Positions 9,221-17,975 of a stretch of DNA of 64,000 nucleotides are shown in pieces (position 1 is the stretch's first letter; the number at the start of each line of letters is the position of its first letter). The translations under genes were made by a program, and so were the position numbers. Source of the stretch: JANQEU01 sp965242805 (GTDB lineage: Bacteria; Bacteroidota; Bacteroidia; Cytophagales; Cyclobacteriaceae). The notes beneath the pieces are model-generated. The model saw nothing but the letters and a program-made list of their open reading frames with translations. It searched no databases and was not told where the DNA came from. Where the stretch lies: contig CBDETD010000002.1 in assembly GCA_965242805.1 (NCBI GenBank), positions 5,642,001 to 5,706,000 on the forward strand, written 5' to 3'.

Positions 9221-10498
9221 ATGAAGACTAAAATAACTATCACTTCAGTGGTCTGTTCCTTTTTTCTCACATTCATCTTAGTAGCCCAGGAACTTCCAGA
9301 GGTGAAACCTGAAGAAGTTGGGATGTCTTCTGAAAGACTGGATAGGTTATCAAATGTATTTGAGAGCTATGCCTTGGAAAAAGAAATGGCGGGTAGTGTG
9401 ATACTTCTTATGAGAAGAGGTAAAGTCGCTTATTTTAAAGCATTTGGGAAACGGGATATTGAAACAGACTCACCAATGACAAAGGATGCCATTTTCCGAA
9501 TAGCTTCGCAAACCAAGGCCCTTGTCAGCGTTGGGATCATGATGCTGCAGGAGGAGGGTAAACTTCTTATAACAGATTCACTAGATAAGTACATTCCCGA
9601 GTTCGAGGAAACTACCGTGGCGATCTCCAATGAAGGGGAGGAAGGATACGAAATTGTCAAGTCTGAAAGAAAGATCACGATCAGAGATCTTCTAACACAC
9701 ACAGCAGGAATTGGCTATGGGTGGGGACCGGCTCAGGATTTATGGGAAGAAGAAGGGATAATCGGATGGTATTTTGCCCATCTCAATGAGCCCATCGCGG
9801 AAACGGTAAAAAGAATGGCTGCTTTACCGATGAATGCACAACCCGGAGAAAAATACGTGTATGGTTACAATACCGACATCCTTGGCGTTGTGATCGAGGT
9901 AGTATCCGGAATGCCTCTGGATGAATTCCTGAAATCTAAAATTATTGATCCTCTGGGCATGGTGGATACTCATTTCTATCTTCCTGAAACTAAAGAAGAC
10001 CGATTGGCAACCGTTTATTCAAGATTTGAGGGTAAACCCATTGAGAGGTCTCCAACCGAAGGTACTATGGTAAGTCAGGGAGCCTATGTTCGAGGTCCAA
10101 GGCGAAGCTTTTCCGGTGGAGCAGGCTTGTTGTCAACAGCAACCGATTATGCTAAGTTTCTACAAATGATGTTGAATGGTGGTGAATTCAACGGCAAGCG
10201 GCTACTTTCACCAAAAACTGTGGAGTTGATGACGGTAAATCATTTGGGAGAAATTGACTTCCCATGGTGGGATGGCACAGGATTCGGGCTTGGTTTTTCC
10301 ACAGTGGAAAACTTAGGTGATCGAGGGACACCGGGATCTGAAGGGGAGTATGGTTGGGGTGGAGCTTATGGGTCATCCTATTGGGTCGATCCTAAGGAGG
10401 AGCTAATTGTAGTCTATTTCAAGCAATTAGTACTCACCGGTGGCCTTGATGATCAATCCAAGTTACGAACTATGGTTTACCAGGCTGTTGTAGAGTAG
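9221..10498 (+). CDS. Exported serine hydrolase of the beta-lactamase/penicillin-binding family
   Basis: 425 residues with an N-terminal signal peptide (residues 1-22). The catalytic SxxK motif is ASQTKAL (about residues 96-102), the second motif is YGYN (Y at about 210, in the YxN position), and the C-terminal part ends with GWGGAYGSSYWVDP in place of the KTG-like motif. This is the class C beta-lactamase/esterase fold (Pfam Beta-lactamase). In Bacteroidota such enzymes are often D-aminopeptidases or esterases rather than resistance enzymes. It follows DUF418 on the same strand by about 40 bases. Confidence 0.85.
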   Translation: MKTKITITSVVCSFFLTFILVAQELPEVKPEEVGMSSERLDRLSNVFESYALEKEMAGSVILLMRRGKVAYFKAFGKRDIETDSPMTKDAIFRIASQTKALVSVGIMMLQEEGKLLITDSLDKYIPEFEETTVAISNEGEEGYEIVKSERKITIRDLLTHTAGIGYGWGPAQDLWEEEGIIGWYFAHLNEPIAETVKRMAALPMNAQPGEKYVYGYNTDILGVVIEVVSGMPLDEFLKSKIIDPLGMVDTHFYLPETKEDRLATVYSRFEGKPIERSPTEGTMVSQGAYVRGPRRSFSGGAGLLSTATDYAKFLQMMLNGGEFNGKRLLSPKTVELMTVNHLGEIDFPWWDGTGFGLGFSTVENLGDRGTPGSEGEYGWGGAYGSSYWVDPKEELIVVYFKQLVLTGGLDDQSKLRTMVYQAVVE

Positions 10499-10570
10499 GG
10501 ACTTTAATTAGCGAACATTTTCTTCTTTCTGCGGTATTCTGAAGGATACCCCGTACTGAGATCATTTTCT

Positions 10571-10578
10571 TAAGTTTG
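10571..10578 (+). promoter_or_regulatory. Putative Bacteroidota -7 promoter element
   Basis: TAAGTTTG fits the TAnnTTTG consensus of the Bacteroidota primary sigma factor and lies 19 bases before the symporter ATG. No clear -33 TTTG is seen at the expected distance, so this is only suggestive. Confidence 0.3.
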
Positions 10579-10596
10579 CTAACCTGACCTTTCAAA

Positions 10597-12201
10597 ATGA
10601 CCACACTTCTAGGTTTTATTTTATTCACTGGATTCGTAGCCTTTTACTCAACATGGAGGCTCAGAAAACAAAATCTGGTCACAAAAGATGGTTATTACCT
10701 GGGAGGACGAAGTTTGACCGGTGTGGTCATAGCTGGTTCAATGCTGTTGACTAATATTTCTACCGAACATCTCATTGGGATGAACGGCTCTGCATACCGA
10801 AACGGTGCGATCATAATTGCCTGGGAGGTTACTTCAGCGATAGCTCTTGTGATAGGAGCTTTGTATTTCGTTCCCCAGTATTTGAAAATGGGCTTAACAA
10901 CAATTCCCGAGTTCTTAGAAAAGAGATTCAATGGCTTGATGAGGACGATGGTCGCTCTACTTCTAATCGTTTCGTTCGTGGTCACATTATTACCCATTGT
11001 ACTTTATACAGGGGCAATCAATATCGAATCTATTTTTGAAATATCTCAACTATTGAATGTGACCAGGGAAGAGGGAATTTGGCTGACAGTAATTGTGGTA
11101 GGAACAGTTGGAGCCATTTACGCAATATTTGGGGGCCTGAAGATGGTCGCCATATCAGATACGATCAATGGATATGGTCTCTTACTTGCTGGGCTGTTGA
11201 TTCCGACATTGGCTTTGATTGACATTGGGGATGGAGATATGATCCTGGGATTGGTTAAAGTATTTCAGAATGATCCCTCAAAATTCAATGTCATCAGCAA
11301 TGAACCATCTATTGGTGAGGGAGCTCGTGATTCCATTTTACCTTTCGAAGTACTCTTCACTGGATTGATCATTAACCAGGTTTATTTCTGGACCATGCAT
11401 CAATCGATTGTGCAGCGGGCATTGGGTGCGGTTAGTTTGAAAGAAGCACAAAAGGGTCTATTGTTCACAGGAATTCTGAAAATACTGATACCATTGGTCA
11501 TAGTTTTTCCTGGCATTATCGGTTTCTACTACTTCGGCGATAGCCTTTTTCACGATCAGGATAGTGTTTATCCCATGTTGGTCAAGCAGGTTCTTCCTCC
11601 CTGGATGACTGGTTTGTTTGTAGCTATTATTATGGGAGCCATCTTAAGTACCTTCAATAGTGCTTTAAACAGTGCTGCAACAATTTTTAGTCTTGGAATT
11701 TACAAGCGATACATTGACACTAAGGCATTTGATGGCAGATTGGTCACTGTTGGTCGATGGACTTCATTCTTATTGGCGTTTTTTTCCATCGTAATTGCGC
11801 CATTCGTTGCAGGAACTCCTGAAGGATTGTATCAGCTGCTACAACAATTAAATGGGATTTTCTTTGTTCCTATGGCAAGTGTCGTCATCGCAGGATTTTT
11901 CTTTCCAAGAGTCTCAGCAATTGGAGCAATTGGGGGGTTAATATTTGGGCTGCTTTTTTACATCATCATGAATTTCGTACTTATGGTCAACATGCATTTT
12001 GTACACATTTGGGGGATTGAATTTATCCTGAATGTTGTGGTGATGCACTTGATCTCTGTCTTTTATCCTAACAAAAATCCATTTCAAATCATGAATATCG
12101 GTATATTGGATGTTCAGCAATGGAAGTTTGCCCGACCGCTGGGGTGGATACTTGTTTTACTAACAATTGTTATTTATATCTTGTTAGGAACTATAAGTTA
12201 A
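10597..12201 (+). CDS. Sodium:solute symporter family transporter
   Basis: 534 residues with about 13-14 membrane segments and the typical SSS-family features: a start with GFVAFYSTWR and the DGYYLGGRSLTGVVIAGSML block, in which the GGRSL motif precedes the first sodium-site helix, and a later GAILSTFNSALNSAATIF stretch that carries the second sodium site. The family imports sugars, inositols, amino acids or anions with sodium. The myo-inositol oxygenase gene starts right after the stop codon, so inositol or a related polyol is the favoured substrate; this is inference from context. Confidence 0.9.
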   Translation: MTTLLGFILFTGFVAFYSTWRLRKQNLVTKDGYYLGGRSLTGVVIAGSMLLTNISTEHLIGMNGSAYRNGAIIIAWEVTSAIALVIGALYFVPQYLKMGLTTIPEFLEKRFNGLMRTMVALLLIVSFVVTLLPIVLYTGAINIESIFEISQLLNVTREEGIWLTVIVVGTVGAIYAIFGGLKMVAISDTINGYGLLLAGLLIPTLALIDIGDGDMILGLVKVFQNDPSKFNVISNEPSIGEGARDSILPFEVLFTGLIINQVYFWTMHQSIVQRALGAVSLKEAQKGLLFTGILKILIPLVIVFPGIIGFYYFGDSLFHDQDSVYPMLVKQVLPPWMTGLFVAIIMGAILSTFNSALNSAATIFSLGIYKRYIDTKAFDGRLVTVGRWTSFLLAFFSIVIAPFVAGTPEGLYQLLQQLNGIFFVPMASVVIAGFFFPRVSAIGAIGGLIFGLLFYIIMNFVLMVNMHFVHIWGIEFILNVVVMHLISVFYPNKNPFQIMNIGILDVQQWKFARPLGWILVLLTIVIYILLGTIS

Positions 12202-12205
12202 TGTG

Positions 12206-13027
12206 ATGGAAGTAGCCAAAGAGAAATCATTTCGCAATTATGACCATTCTGAAGTTACAGCAGCTGTGCGTGATCATTATCGTAAAATGCGTCAAAATCA
12301 GACCTATGAATACGTCCAGCGGATGAGATCCAAATACCTCACCTATGACAAACCGATGATGTTGTGGGAGGCGATGGAAAAACTGAATGATTTGATTGAC
12401 GTGAGTGATCCGGACCTGGAGTTGCCCAATGTCCAACACCTCATCCAGTCGGCGGAGGCTTTGAGGGCTGATAACCGACCGGATTGGATGCAACTCGTCG
12501 GATTGATACATGACCTTGGTAAGGTCATGTATTTGTGGGGATGTGATGAAGATGGGACCAGTCAATCTGAACAATGGGGATTGGTCGGAGATGTGTTTGT
12601 TGTAGGGGCCTTACTGCCAAAAACATGTGTTTATCCTGAGTTTAATGAGTTAAATCCGGACATGAGGGATTCAAGGTATAACTCAGTGCTGGGTGTGTAT
12701 AGTGAGAATTGCGGATTGGACAATCTGCTCCTGTCGTGGGGTCACGACGAGTACCTTTACCAGGTGTTGTCCCACCACTCCGAAAATAAAATACCATTGG
12801 AAGGAATGGTGATGATCAGATATCATTCGTTTTATCCATGGCACAATGGGGGAAGCTACTCATTTTTAGAAGCAGATATTGATGAAAAGTACAAGGAGTG
12901 GGTTTTAGATTTTAATAAGTATGATTTATATACTAAATCAGAAAAAACCTATGACCTGGAGAATATAAAGTCCTATTATCTACCGATTGCGGAAAAATAT
13001 CTTGGTAAAGGTCCCATTCATTGGTGA
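12206..13027 (+). CDS. Inositol oxygenase (myo-inositol to D-glucuronate)
   Basis: 273 residues. The whole protein follows the MIOX family: TYDKPMMLWEAMEKLNDL, then the di-iron HD-type core VGLIHDLGKVMYLWG, the later SWGHDEYLYQVL and HHSENKIP, and the RYHSFYPWH block. The histidines and aspartates of these motifs bind the mixed-valent di-iron centre. MIOX oxidatively cleaves myo-inositol to D-glucuronate in the cytosol. The ATG at 12206 lies 4 bases after the symporter stop; a GTG three bases earlier is possible. Transporter, oxygenase and histidine kinase appear to form one operon. Confidence 0.93.
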   Translation: MEVAKEKSFRNYDHSEVTAAVRDHYRKMRQNQTYEYVQRMRSKYLTYDKPMMLWEAMEKLNDLIDVSDPDLELPNVQHLIQSAEALRADNRPDWMQLVGLIHDLGKVMYLWGCDEDGTSQSEQWGLVGDVFVVGALLPKTCVYPEFNELNPDMRDSRYNSVLGVYSENCGLDNLLLSWGHDEYLYQVLSHHSENKIPLEGMVMIRYHSFYPWHNGGSYSFLEADIDEKYKEWVLDFNKYDLYTKSEKTYDLENIKSYYLPIAEKYLGKGPIHW

Positions 13028-13028
13028 A

Positions 13029-14873
13029 ATGAAGATCCTATTCAATTACCGAATGTTCATGTGGGCAAAGAATATGTTTGGCTACAAATTTTTGGTGGTC
13101 ATCACCCTGATGGTTATTAATCAATTCTCATTTGGTCAAAGCTGGGAGGAAGCTGTCAAAGAAGGAGAGGGAGAGCTGGATTTGTATTGGCATGAATCTG
13201 TTCCATTCATCGACCAGGTGGAAGGAGAGATGACTGGAATTGAGTATGAAATCATAAAACTTTTCCAGCAATATGTAAAAGACAGACATGATGTCGATTT
13301 GAAACTCAACTGGATTGCGACGGAAAGCTTCCTTGAAGCGCTTGAGATCACCAAGGACGCCACCCAACTCAATCAGTTCGGGATTTCAGTCTTTTCAATT
13401 ACTCCTGAAAGACGCCAATTTGTGAGATTTACTGATCCTTATTTACCTGATGTCACGGTATTGGTATCAGGAGAGGGATCCCGTATCGTTCAGACATTTG
13501 ATGAAATGAACCAAATGCTGGCCAATATGGAGGCAGTTACCATCAAAGGAACCAATTATGAAGGCTTTTTAAAAGACTTGAAACAACAACTGAATGTCGA
13601 TTTCAAAATCACGTATATCGACAGTAATGACAATGTCCTGGAAAACATAAAGTCTTCAGCAAACAGGTTTGCATTTATTGATCTTCCTATCTATCTGCTT
13701 TGGGTTAAAAGAGGAGAAAAGTTGGTAAGACAAAATTTCTTTACGGTCAGGGGTATTGGATATGCATTTATCATGCCGACTGAAAGCGACTGGGATACAC
13801 CTTTTAATGAGTTTTTACGGGATAGCACGTACCAGTCCAAGAGGGAGGAGACCATCGCAGGGTATTTGGGCTCAGGTCTTTATGAGTTCTTAAGTGAATT
13901 GGATGGGGAGATCTCCATTGGCACCTCGCTGCTTACCAAAGAAAAAGAACTGCAACTTGAACTTTTGAAAAACACAAACCTCTTACTGGAGGAAGAAAAA
14001 TCTTTGCAGAGGGTACTCCTGATGGGTATAGGAGGAGCGGCTGTATTCGCCCTCATCATTGGATTCATGTTTTTCAAGAATCAACAAAAAGCTAAGATCC
14101 TTTCAGACCAACATGATCAAATCGTAACACAACAGGAAGATATTAAACAGAAGAACGAACAGCTCATTAATAGGAACTCACAATTGATTGGTTTGAATGA
14201 GGAGAAAAATAGCCTGGTCCGGATACTTGCACATGACCTCAGGTCACCTATCAACCAAATAATTGGCTTCTCTGACCTGCTTAAGAATTCGAAAATATCA
14301 GATCAGGACCAAACCATTGTTCAGTATATCGCTGAAAGCGGTCACAAGCTGAATACGATGATAACCAAGATCATGAACGAGGGGGTGATGGAAGGTAAGT
14401 CAAGTTTATTGCTTAAGGAAAAGGTAAATGTATCAAGCATTCTTCATGACATATCTGAGAGATACATGCCTTTGGCTGCAAAGAAGAATATAAAACTGGA
14501 CATAGATCTTTGTACGGAAGATTGCAGCCTGGAAACTGATCATTTATTGCTATTCCTTGTTATTGAGAACCTTGTATCCAATGCTGTAAAGTTTTCCCCG
14601 CTTAAGAGTGTTGTACAAGTGAATGTTGAGAAGACTGATGACCAAATGACGTTCATAATTATTGATCAAGGGCCGGGATTTACGGAAGAAGATCAAAAGA
14701 AGATGTACACTCAATTTCAGACATTAAGTGCCACTCCAACGGGAGGTGAAAACTCGACGGGGATAGGATTGTCGATCGTCAAGAAATACGTTGCTCTTCT
14801 TGACGGGGATATTCATCTTGAATCGGCCGAAGGTAAGGGGAGTACATTCAGGGTAACGTTACCAAGGAATTAG
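13029..14873 (+). CDS. Sensor histidine kinase with periplasmic solute-binding domain
   Basis: 614 residues from the ATG that directly follows the inositol oxygenase stop (an ATG at 13074 is also possible and would give a cleaner signal peptide ending FSFGQ). Order: signal or anchor segment; an extracellular SBP_bac_3-type domain (about residues 25-300, with FTDPYLPDVTVLV and a later FAFIDLPIYLLW); a membrane helix near residues 330-350; a coiled coil; the HisKA box RILAHDLRSPINQI with the phospho-accepting histidine near 402; and the HATPase block with NLVSNAVKFSP, DQGPGF and STGIGLSIVKKY. The ligand is probably a small molecule; its place behind symporter and inositol oxygenase suggests inositol or glucuronate. 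No response regulator lies next to it. Confidence 0.88.
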   Translation: MKILFNYRMFMWAKNMFGYKFLVVITLMVINQFSFGQSWEEAVKEGEGELDLYWHESVPFIDQVEGEMTGIEYEIIKLFQQYVKDRHDVDLKLNWIATESFLEALEITKDATQLNQFGISVFSITPERRQFVRFTDPYLPDVTVLVSGEGSRIVQTFDEMNQMLANMEAVTIKGTNYEGFLKDLKQQLNVDFKITYIDSNDNVLENIKSSANRFAFIDLPIYLLWVKRGEKLVRQNFFTVRGIGYAFIMPTESDWDTPFNEFLRDSTYQSKREETIAGYLGSGLYEFLSELDGEISIGTSLLTKEKELQLELLKNTNLLLEEEKSLQRVLLMGIGGAAVFALIIGFMFFKNQQKAKILSDQHDQIVTQQEDIKQKNEQLINRNSQLIGLNEEKNSLVRILAHDLRSPINQIIGFSDLLKNSKISDQDQTIVQYIAESGHKLNTMITKIMNEGVMEGKSSLLLKEKVNVSSILHDISERYMPLAAKKNIKLDIDLCTEDCSLETDHLLLFLVIENLVSNAVKFSPLKSVVQVNVEKTDDQMTFIIIDQGPGFTEEDQKKMYTQFQTLSATPTGGENSTGIGLSIVKKYVALLDGDIHLESAEGKGSTFRVTLPRN

Positions 14874-15244
14874 TACCACAGCTTTCGGTAGAAGTATTTA
14901 TTACCAAGGAAGAAACCAAGTCCGAAAAGAAAGATGGCCAGTGCCATTTCACTGAAGTTATTTTGAATTATCAATGAACCTGTGACCAAACCGGCTCCGG
15001 AAGAGATTACCGACAGACTTATTGTATCAAGGATTTTAGTCACTCTGGAAGAGGAAATTCGATTTCGGTTCATGTATGGATCGTGGAAGCTATCCACAGT
15101 GATTTTCAGGAGGCATCCGTATGCAAAAGACAGTATTGATATTACTACCGTCATCCCTGTGTTGAAATGGTACGGTTCAAAAAGAGATGCACAGGAGAAC
15201 CCAATTATGAAAAAAGATATTGCACTGAAGGCTTTCTTTTCCAT
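14870..15244 (-). CDS. Hypothetical small membrane protein
   Basis: 124 residues with four hydrophobic segments (about 6-22, 29-47, 74-92 and 97-115) joined by a central polar loop containing DSFHDPYMNRNR. The gene converges with the histidine kinase and the stop codons overlap by 4 bases. No family is recognised. It is the last protein gene of the left flank before the tRNA gene. Confidence 0.65.
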   Translation of the reverse strand: MEKKAFSAISFFIIGFSCASLFEPYHFNTGMTVVISILSFAYGCLLKITVDSFHDPYMNRNRISSSRVTKILDTISLSVISSGAGLVTGSLIIQNNFSEMALAIFLFGLGFFLGNKYFYRKLWY

Positions 15245-15413
15245 TGACTTTCGACTAATAGTTGTTTCAAGATACTGAAAATATCAACGCAACAACAATT
15301 ACCTTTGTGGTTGTAGTGCAATTGAATTAATATTGCGGACATTTTTCAGGGCCCATACTTGTGTCTGCCGAAATGTAATGAAGGCAGAGCTCAGCAAGGA
15401 TGGGTCAATATCA

Positions 15414-15487
15414 GGGCCCATAGCTCAGCTGGTTAGAGCACCTGACTCATAATCAGGGGGTCCCAGGTTCGAGCCCTGGTGGGCCCA
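15414..15487 (+). tRNA. tRNA with anticodon CAU (elongator Met or lysidine-type Ile2)
   Basis: A complete cloverleaf can be drawn. Acceptor GGGCCCA pairs with TGGGCCC, the D arm is GCTC/GAGC, the anticodon stem CCTGA/TCAGG holds loop CTCATAA, and the T arm CCAGG/CCTGG holds TTCGAGC. The anticodon is CAT at 15448-15450, the discriminator is A, and CCA is not encoded. C4-G69 and C5-G68 pairs match what TilS is known to favour in tRNA-Ile2, but the choice between Met and Ile2 cannot be settled from the sequence alone. Its 3' part is the attachment site of the mobile element that follows. Confidence 0.95.
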
Positions 15488-15491
15488 CATT
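15443..15491 (+). repeat. attL, 49-bp direct repeat (tRNA 3' part)
   Basis: This stretch runs from the end of the anticodon stem of the tRNA to four bases past its discriminator and is identical base for base to 59118-59166. The identity stops on both sides (C versus A before, G versus A after). Integration therefore rebuilt the tRNA gene on the left. Confidence 0.93.
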
Positions 15492-15499
15492 GATTCCCA

Positions 15500-15530
15500 G
15501 GCAGTTACATATTTGTGACTGCCTTTTTTT
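15500..15530 (+). terminator. Rho-independent terminator after the tRNA, carried by the element
   Basis: A ten-pair stem (GGCAGTTACA with TGTGACTGCC, one G-U pair), loop TATT, is followed by seven T. It lies 12 bases past the tRNA and inside the element, so the element replaces the native terminator now found at 59171. Confidence 0.85.
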
Positions 15531-15533
15531 GTG

Positions 15534-15559
15534 TTGGTGTTATGCTGTGGTGTTATGCT
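15534..15559 (+). repeat. Left arm-type repeats (integrase binding candidates)
   Basis: Two copies of TGGTGTTATGCT (core TGTTATG at 15538 and 15551) are spaced exactly 13 bases apart. Three further copies in the same orientation lie near the right end, two of them also 13 bases apart. Confidence 0.6.
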
Positions 15560-15563
15560 ATAC

Positions 15564-16814
15564 TCAATCAAAATCATACAATTTGACATTTCTAAGGTCT
15601 TCCAATAGTTCCTTTTCAGCCAGGTAATGCTTAATGACCGTCTTATCGTTGGTGTGTTTAATGTGCTTCGCTTTCTCACCTATCAAGTCAACCATTCTGG
15701 TAATGTAGGTTTTCCTTAAATGACGAAATGAAACTTGTTTATCAATTTCCGTTTTCCTCCAGAAATGAGTGAACGCCTTGGTTATGAATTTTTTCAGAGT
15801 ATTCCTGTTTGACCAATCGGGAACAATCAGATAGTCATTTTCCTTCTTCATTTCCAGCTGAGTCAACAGCTCTGCCAGGTCCTTTGTGATGGGTGTGTAG
15901 GAATAATATACATCTGTATTTAATGTCCTGTTCACTTTCCAGTTGGGGATCCCAATGTAGTTTTCCTTCACATCCTTCCACTTCAAATTAACCAAACCAT
16001 CCAGGCGCTCTCCTATACTTATGGCCAGCTTGAAAGCAATCGACAGCCAGGGTCGATAGTAATTCACTTTTGAGATTACTTTAACTCCCTTGGACCCAAC
16101 GCCATTTTCCTGGTCGATCTTGGATAGAAATATCACAAATTCTTCCTCGGTGATAATCTCAGGAGAATAGTGTGTCTTTTTTCGTGTGACATTTGAAAAT
16201 GGATTAGATATGTCCACCTTCCTATGATTGATGAGGTAATCGAACATAAACCTCAAAGCCTCCATGTGAGCATTATAACTGCGACTGCTCATTTGCTGAG
16301 ATTCTACATAGTTGTGGAATGCTCCAACATGGGATTGGTCAATGGCTTGGAGTGGGTAGTTTGAAAGCTTCCCATGGATTGATTTCAGGGACGTCAAAAA
16401 CCTCTTAACATATCTGACCTGGTCGTTGATATATTGTTTGGTTCTGTTTTTCTTCTCGTGCTCGGGAACATTGATATCTTCTAAGTAATCAAAATACATT
16501 TTAGCTCCTTCAAGCAAGAACATAGGAACAATTTCAGCTTGTGAAATCGAACTCTGATCGGGGATATTGAAATTGTTACGCTTGAGTTCTTTCTTATATG
16601 CCATGTGTCTTTCAAAGGCATCGTTCACATCATTAGTCATATGTGTTTTGATGCAATCCTGACGTTTGGAAATAGGATTATAAATTCTCGATTGATAGGA
16701 CCATTTCGCGGAGTGAGCACAGGGATTGTTGGTCACTACTTTCTTACACGTTGAACACCAGATGTGTAAACCATTACCGCGAAGCTTGACAGGTATATAT
16801 TTCTTCTTCATCAT
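15564..16814 (-). CDS. Tyrosine recombinase (integrase)
   Basis: 416 residues. The C-terminal catalytic domain shows R270 in IGERLDGLVNLKW, then H365 and R367 in SFRHLRKTY, H387 and the nucleophile Y397 in KTVIKHYLAE, the full R-H-R-H-Y set. A SAM-like core-binding domain occupies about residues 95-205. The first 40 residues hold C20, C23, C32 and H34 (WCSTCKKVV and PCAH), a probable zinc site that may read the arm sites. The gene reads towards attL, starts inside the 3' end of the excisionase-like gene (4-base overlap), and is the last gene of the left operon. It should catalyse integration into the tRNA gene and, with the upstream gene, excision. Confidence 0.93.
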   Translation of the reverse strand: MMKKKYIPVKLRGNGLHIWCSTCKKVVTNNPCAHSAKWSYQSRIYNPISKRQDCIKTHMTNDVNDAFERHMAYKKELKRNNFNIPDQSSISQAEIVPMFLLEGAKMYFDYLEDINVPEHEKKNRTKQYINDQVRYVKRFLTSLKSIHGKLSNYPLQAIDQSHVGAFHNYVESQQMSSRSYNAHMEALRFMFDYLINHRKVDISNPFSNVTRKKTHYSPEIITEEEFVIFLSKIDQENGVGSKGVKVISKVNYYRPWLSIAFKLAISIGERLDGLVNLKWKDVKENYIGIPNWKVNRTLNTDVYYSYTPITKDLAELLTQLEMKKENDYLIVPDWSNRNTLKKFITKAFTHFWRKTEIDKQVSFRHLRKTYITRMVDLIGEKAKHIKHTNDKTVIKHYLAEKELLEDLRNVKLYDFD

Positions 16815-17062
16815 TCGAATTCTGAAAGATCCTGGCTATGTTTTCCAATACTATGATAAGTTAATGATTCCATTGATGTTTTATCCAGAACTTTCAGGAG
16901 GTCCTCACATCTTACACATTTCATGGATCCTACTTTCACAATTTCAATACCTGCATCAGTGAATCTTTTGATCAAGGTTCTCCTATCTTCAATACCCAAA
17001 GCTGATTTGACTATCGGTGAGCTAATGTCATAGAAAGGAAAGTAATTGGGGATCCTATTCAT
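16811..17062 (-). CDS. Excisionase-like DNA-binding protein
   Basis: 83 residues. The pattern ISSPIVKSALGIEDRRTLIKRFTD resembles a MerR/Xis type winged helix start, with a second region containing CVRCEDLL. Its stop overlaps the integrase start by 4 bases (translational coupling), which is the usual arrangement of a recombination directionality factor. No family-level match can be claimed from sequence alone. Another possibility is a simple transcriptional regulator of the integrase. Confidence 0.55.
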   Translation of the reverse strand: MNRIPNYFPFYDISSPIVKSALGIEDRRTLIKRFTDAGIEIVKVGSMKCVRCEDLLKVLDKTSMESLTYHSIGKHSQDLSEFE

Positions 17063-17087
17063 GTTCGAGAATTTTGATCTTTGGGTT

Positions 17088-17459
17088 CTATGAAGAATGC
17101 ACCTTTAGAATCGTCACAGTGATCGCTTCCTTTGGAATTGACAGCAATACCCTAAGGCTAACCTTTTCGTGCAAAGGTGTTGCCGTGTAGGCAATACTCA
17201 CTGGCCAAAATCCAAGATGCTGGCAAATCTTTATGAAAAGGTATACTGACATCTCACGGTCATTATTTCGATCGAAAATTCGGTGAAGGTTTGCCACGCT
17301 GATTTCGCAATCCTTGCAAAAGGCATGAACACCAGATCTGGGTCTTCCGCCACTGGTTAACTCTGGACTCTCATAAGCCCTGATATGACCTTCCAGAATG
17401 GCGATGGTCTCTTCATATGCTCCGGCAAGGAGCTCCTGAACCTGACTGGCTACATTCAT
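17088..17459 (-). CDS. Putative helix-turn-helix regulator
   Basis: 123 residues. The middle part, CKDCEISVANLHRIFDRNN followed by MSVYLFIKICQHLGF (about residues 48-85), has the spacing of a Cro/CI type helix-turn-helix, with a loop where the recognition helix would be. It ends in a beta-rich tail. The start ATG overlaps the stop of the preceding 68-residue gene by 4 bases, and the excisionase-like gene follows after 25 bases. It belongs to the left early operon. Function beyond DNA binding is unknown. Confidence 0.5.
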   Translation of the reverse strand: MNVASQVQELLAGAYEETIAILEGHIRAYESPELTSGGRPRSGVHAFCKDCEISVANLHRIFDRNNDREMSVYLFIKICQHLGFWPVSIAYTATPLHEKVSLRVLLSIPKEAITVTILKVHSS

Positions 17460-17662
17460 GCAGTTGATAATGTTTTGGGTTCAATAGCTTCGGCTTGGAA
17501 ATGACGTTTTATTCTTTTTCCAATGATCAAGACAGTAAGGGTCAGATCATTGAAGGACTCATTGAGCAGATCAAACTTGGGATCATTGTTGTCACACGTC
17601 AAGAGTGCGTCGATGATCTCCAAATGTTCTTTAGCCTGTTGAATTAGTTCGCGATCATTCAT
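17456..17662 (-). CDS. Small hypothetical protein of the left operon
   Basis: 68 residues starting MNDRELIQQAKEHLEII. The ATG at 17662 is preferred over an upstream start that would overlap the previous gene, because it sits one base after that gene's stop. The protein is helical, acidic in the first half and basic near KRIKRHFQ. Nothing more can be said about its role. Confidence 0.6.
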   Translation of the reverse strand: MNDRELIQQAKEHLEIIDALLTCDNNDPKFDLLNESFNDLTLTVLIIGKRIKRHFQAEAIEPKTLSTA

Positions 17663-17663
17663 A

Positions 17664-17921
17664 TCAGACCACCTCCTCTTCTGCCGCCAGATCAAAAAGA
17701 TCTTCGATATCACACTGGAAGAAATCAGCAAAGTATTTCAGTGCATCATATTTTGCTTCTCGAAGTTTATCTACATTATATGCTAAGTAATTCCTGAAAG
17801 TATTTTCACTCTGATCAAACTTCCGGACAAAGCCAATTTTCAGACGATCTTTTTCCCTGTCATTGAGTAAGGAATACTTTAGTTTTAGATTGGTCAAAAT
17901 GACCGAGTTTTTCCTGGGCAT
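17664..17921 (-). CDS. Cro-like small regulator
   Basis: 85 residues. The start is fixed by the element's AAAACACACACACC motif that abuts the ATG. The pattern YNVDKLREAKYDALKYFADFFQCDIEDLFDL (about residues 48-79) matches the last helices of an XRE/Cro fold, as in regulators in which a helix-turn-helix is followed by a dimerising end. It is the first gene of the leftward operon and lies opposite the XRE repressor gene, the position of a cro gene in lysogeny switches. The DNA-binding half is unusual (SENTFRNYLAYN), so the call is tentative. Confidence 0.55.
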   Translation of the reverse strand: MPRKNSVILTNLKLKYSLLNDREKDRLKIGFVRKFDQSENTFRNYLAYNVDKLREAKYDALKYFADFFQCDIEDLFDLAAEEEVV

Positions 17922-17935
17922 GGTGTGTGTGTTTT
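17922..17935 (-). promoter_or_regulatory. Element motif AAAACACACACACC directly before ATG
   Basis: Perfect copy of the recurring leader motif, ending at the base before the start codon of the Cro-like gene. Confidence 0.7.
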
Positions 17936-17975
17936 AATTATTAAATGATAATATTTGCTTATAAGGAAGCAATAT

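Noticed and set aside
15425..15679. Open frame on the minus strand across the tRNA and terminator
   Set aside because: Its C-terminal residues are the antisense translation of the tRNA gene; the rest covers noncoding sequence and the integrase end. Not a gene.
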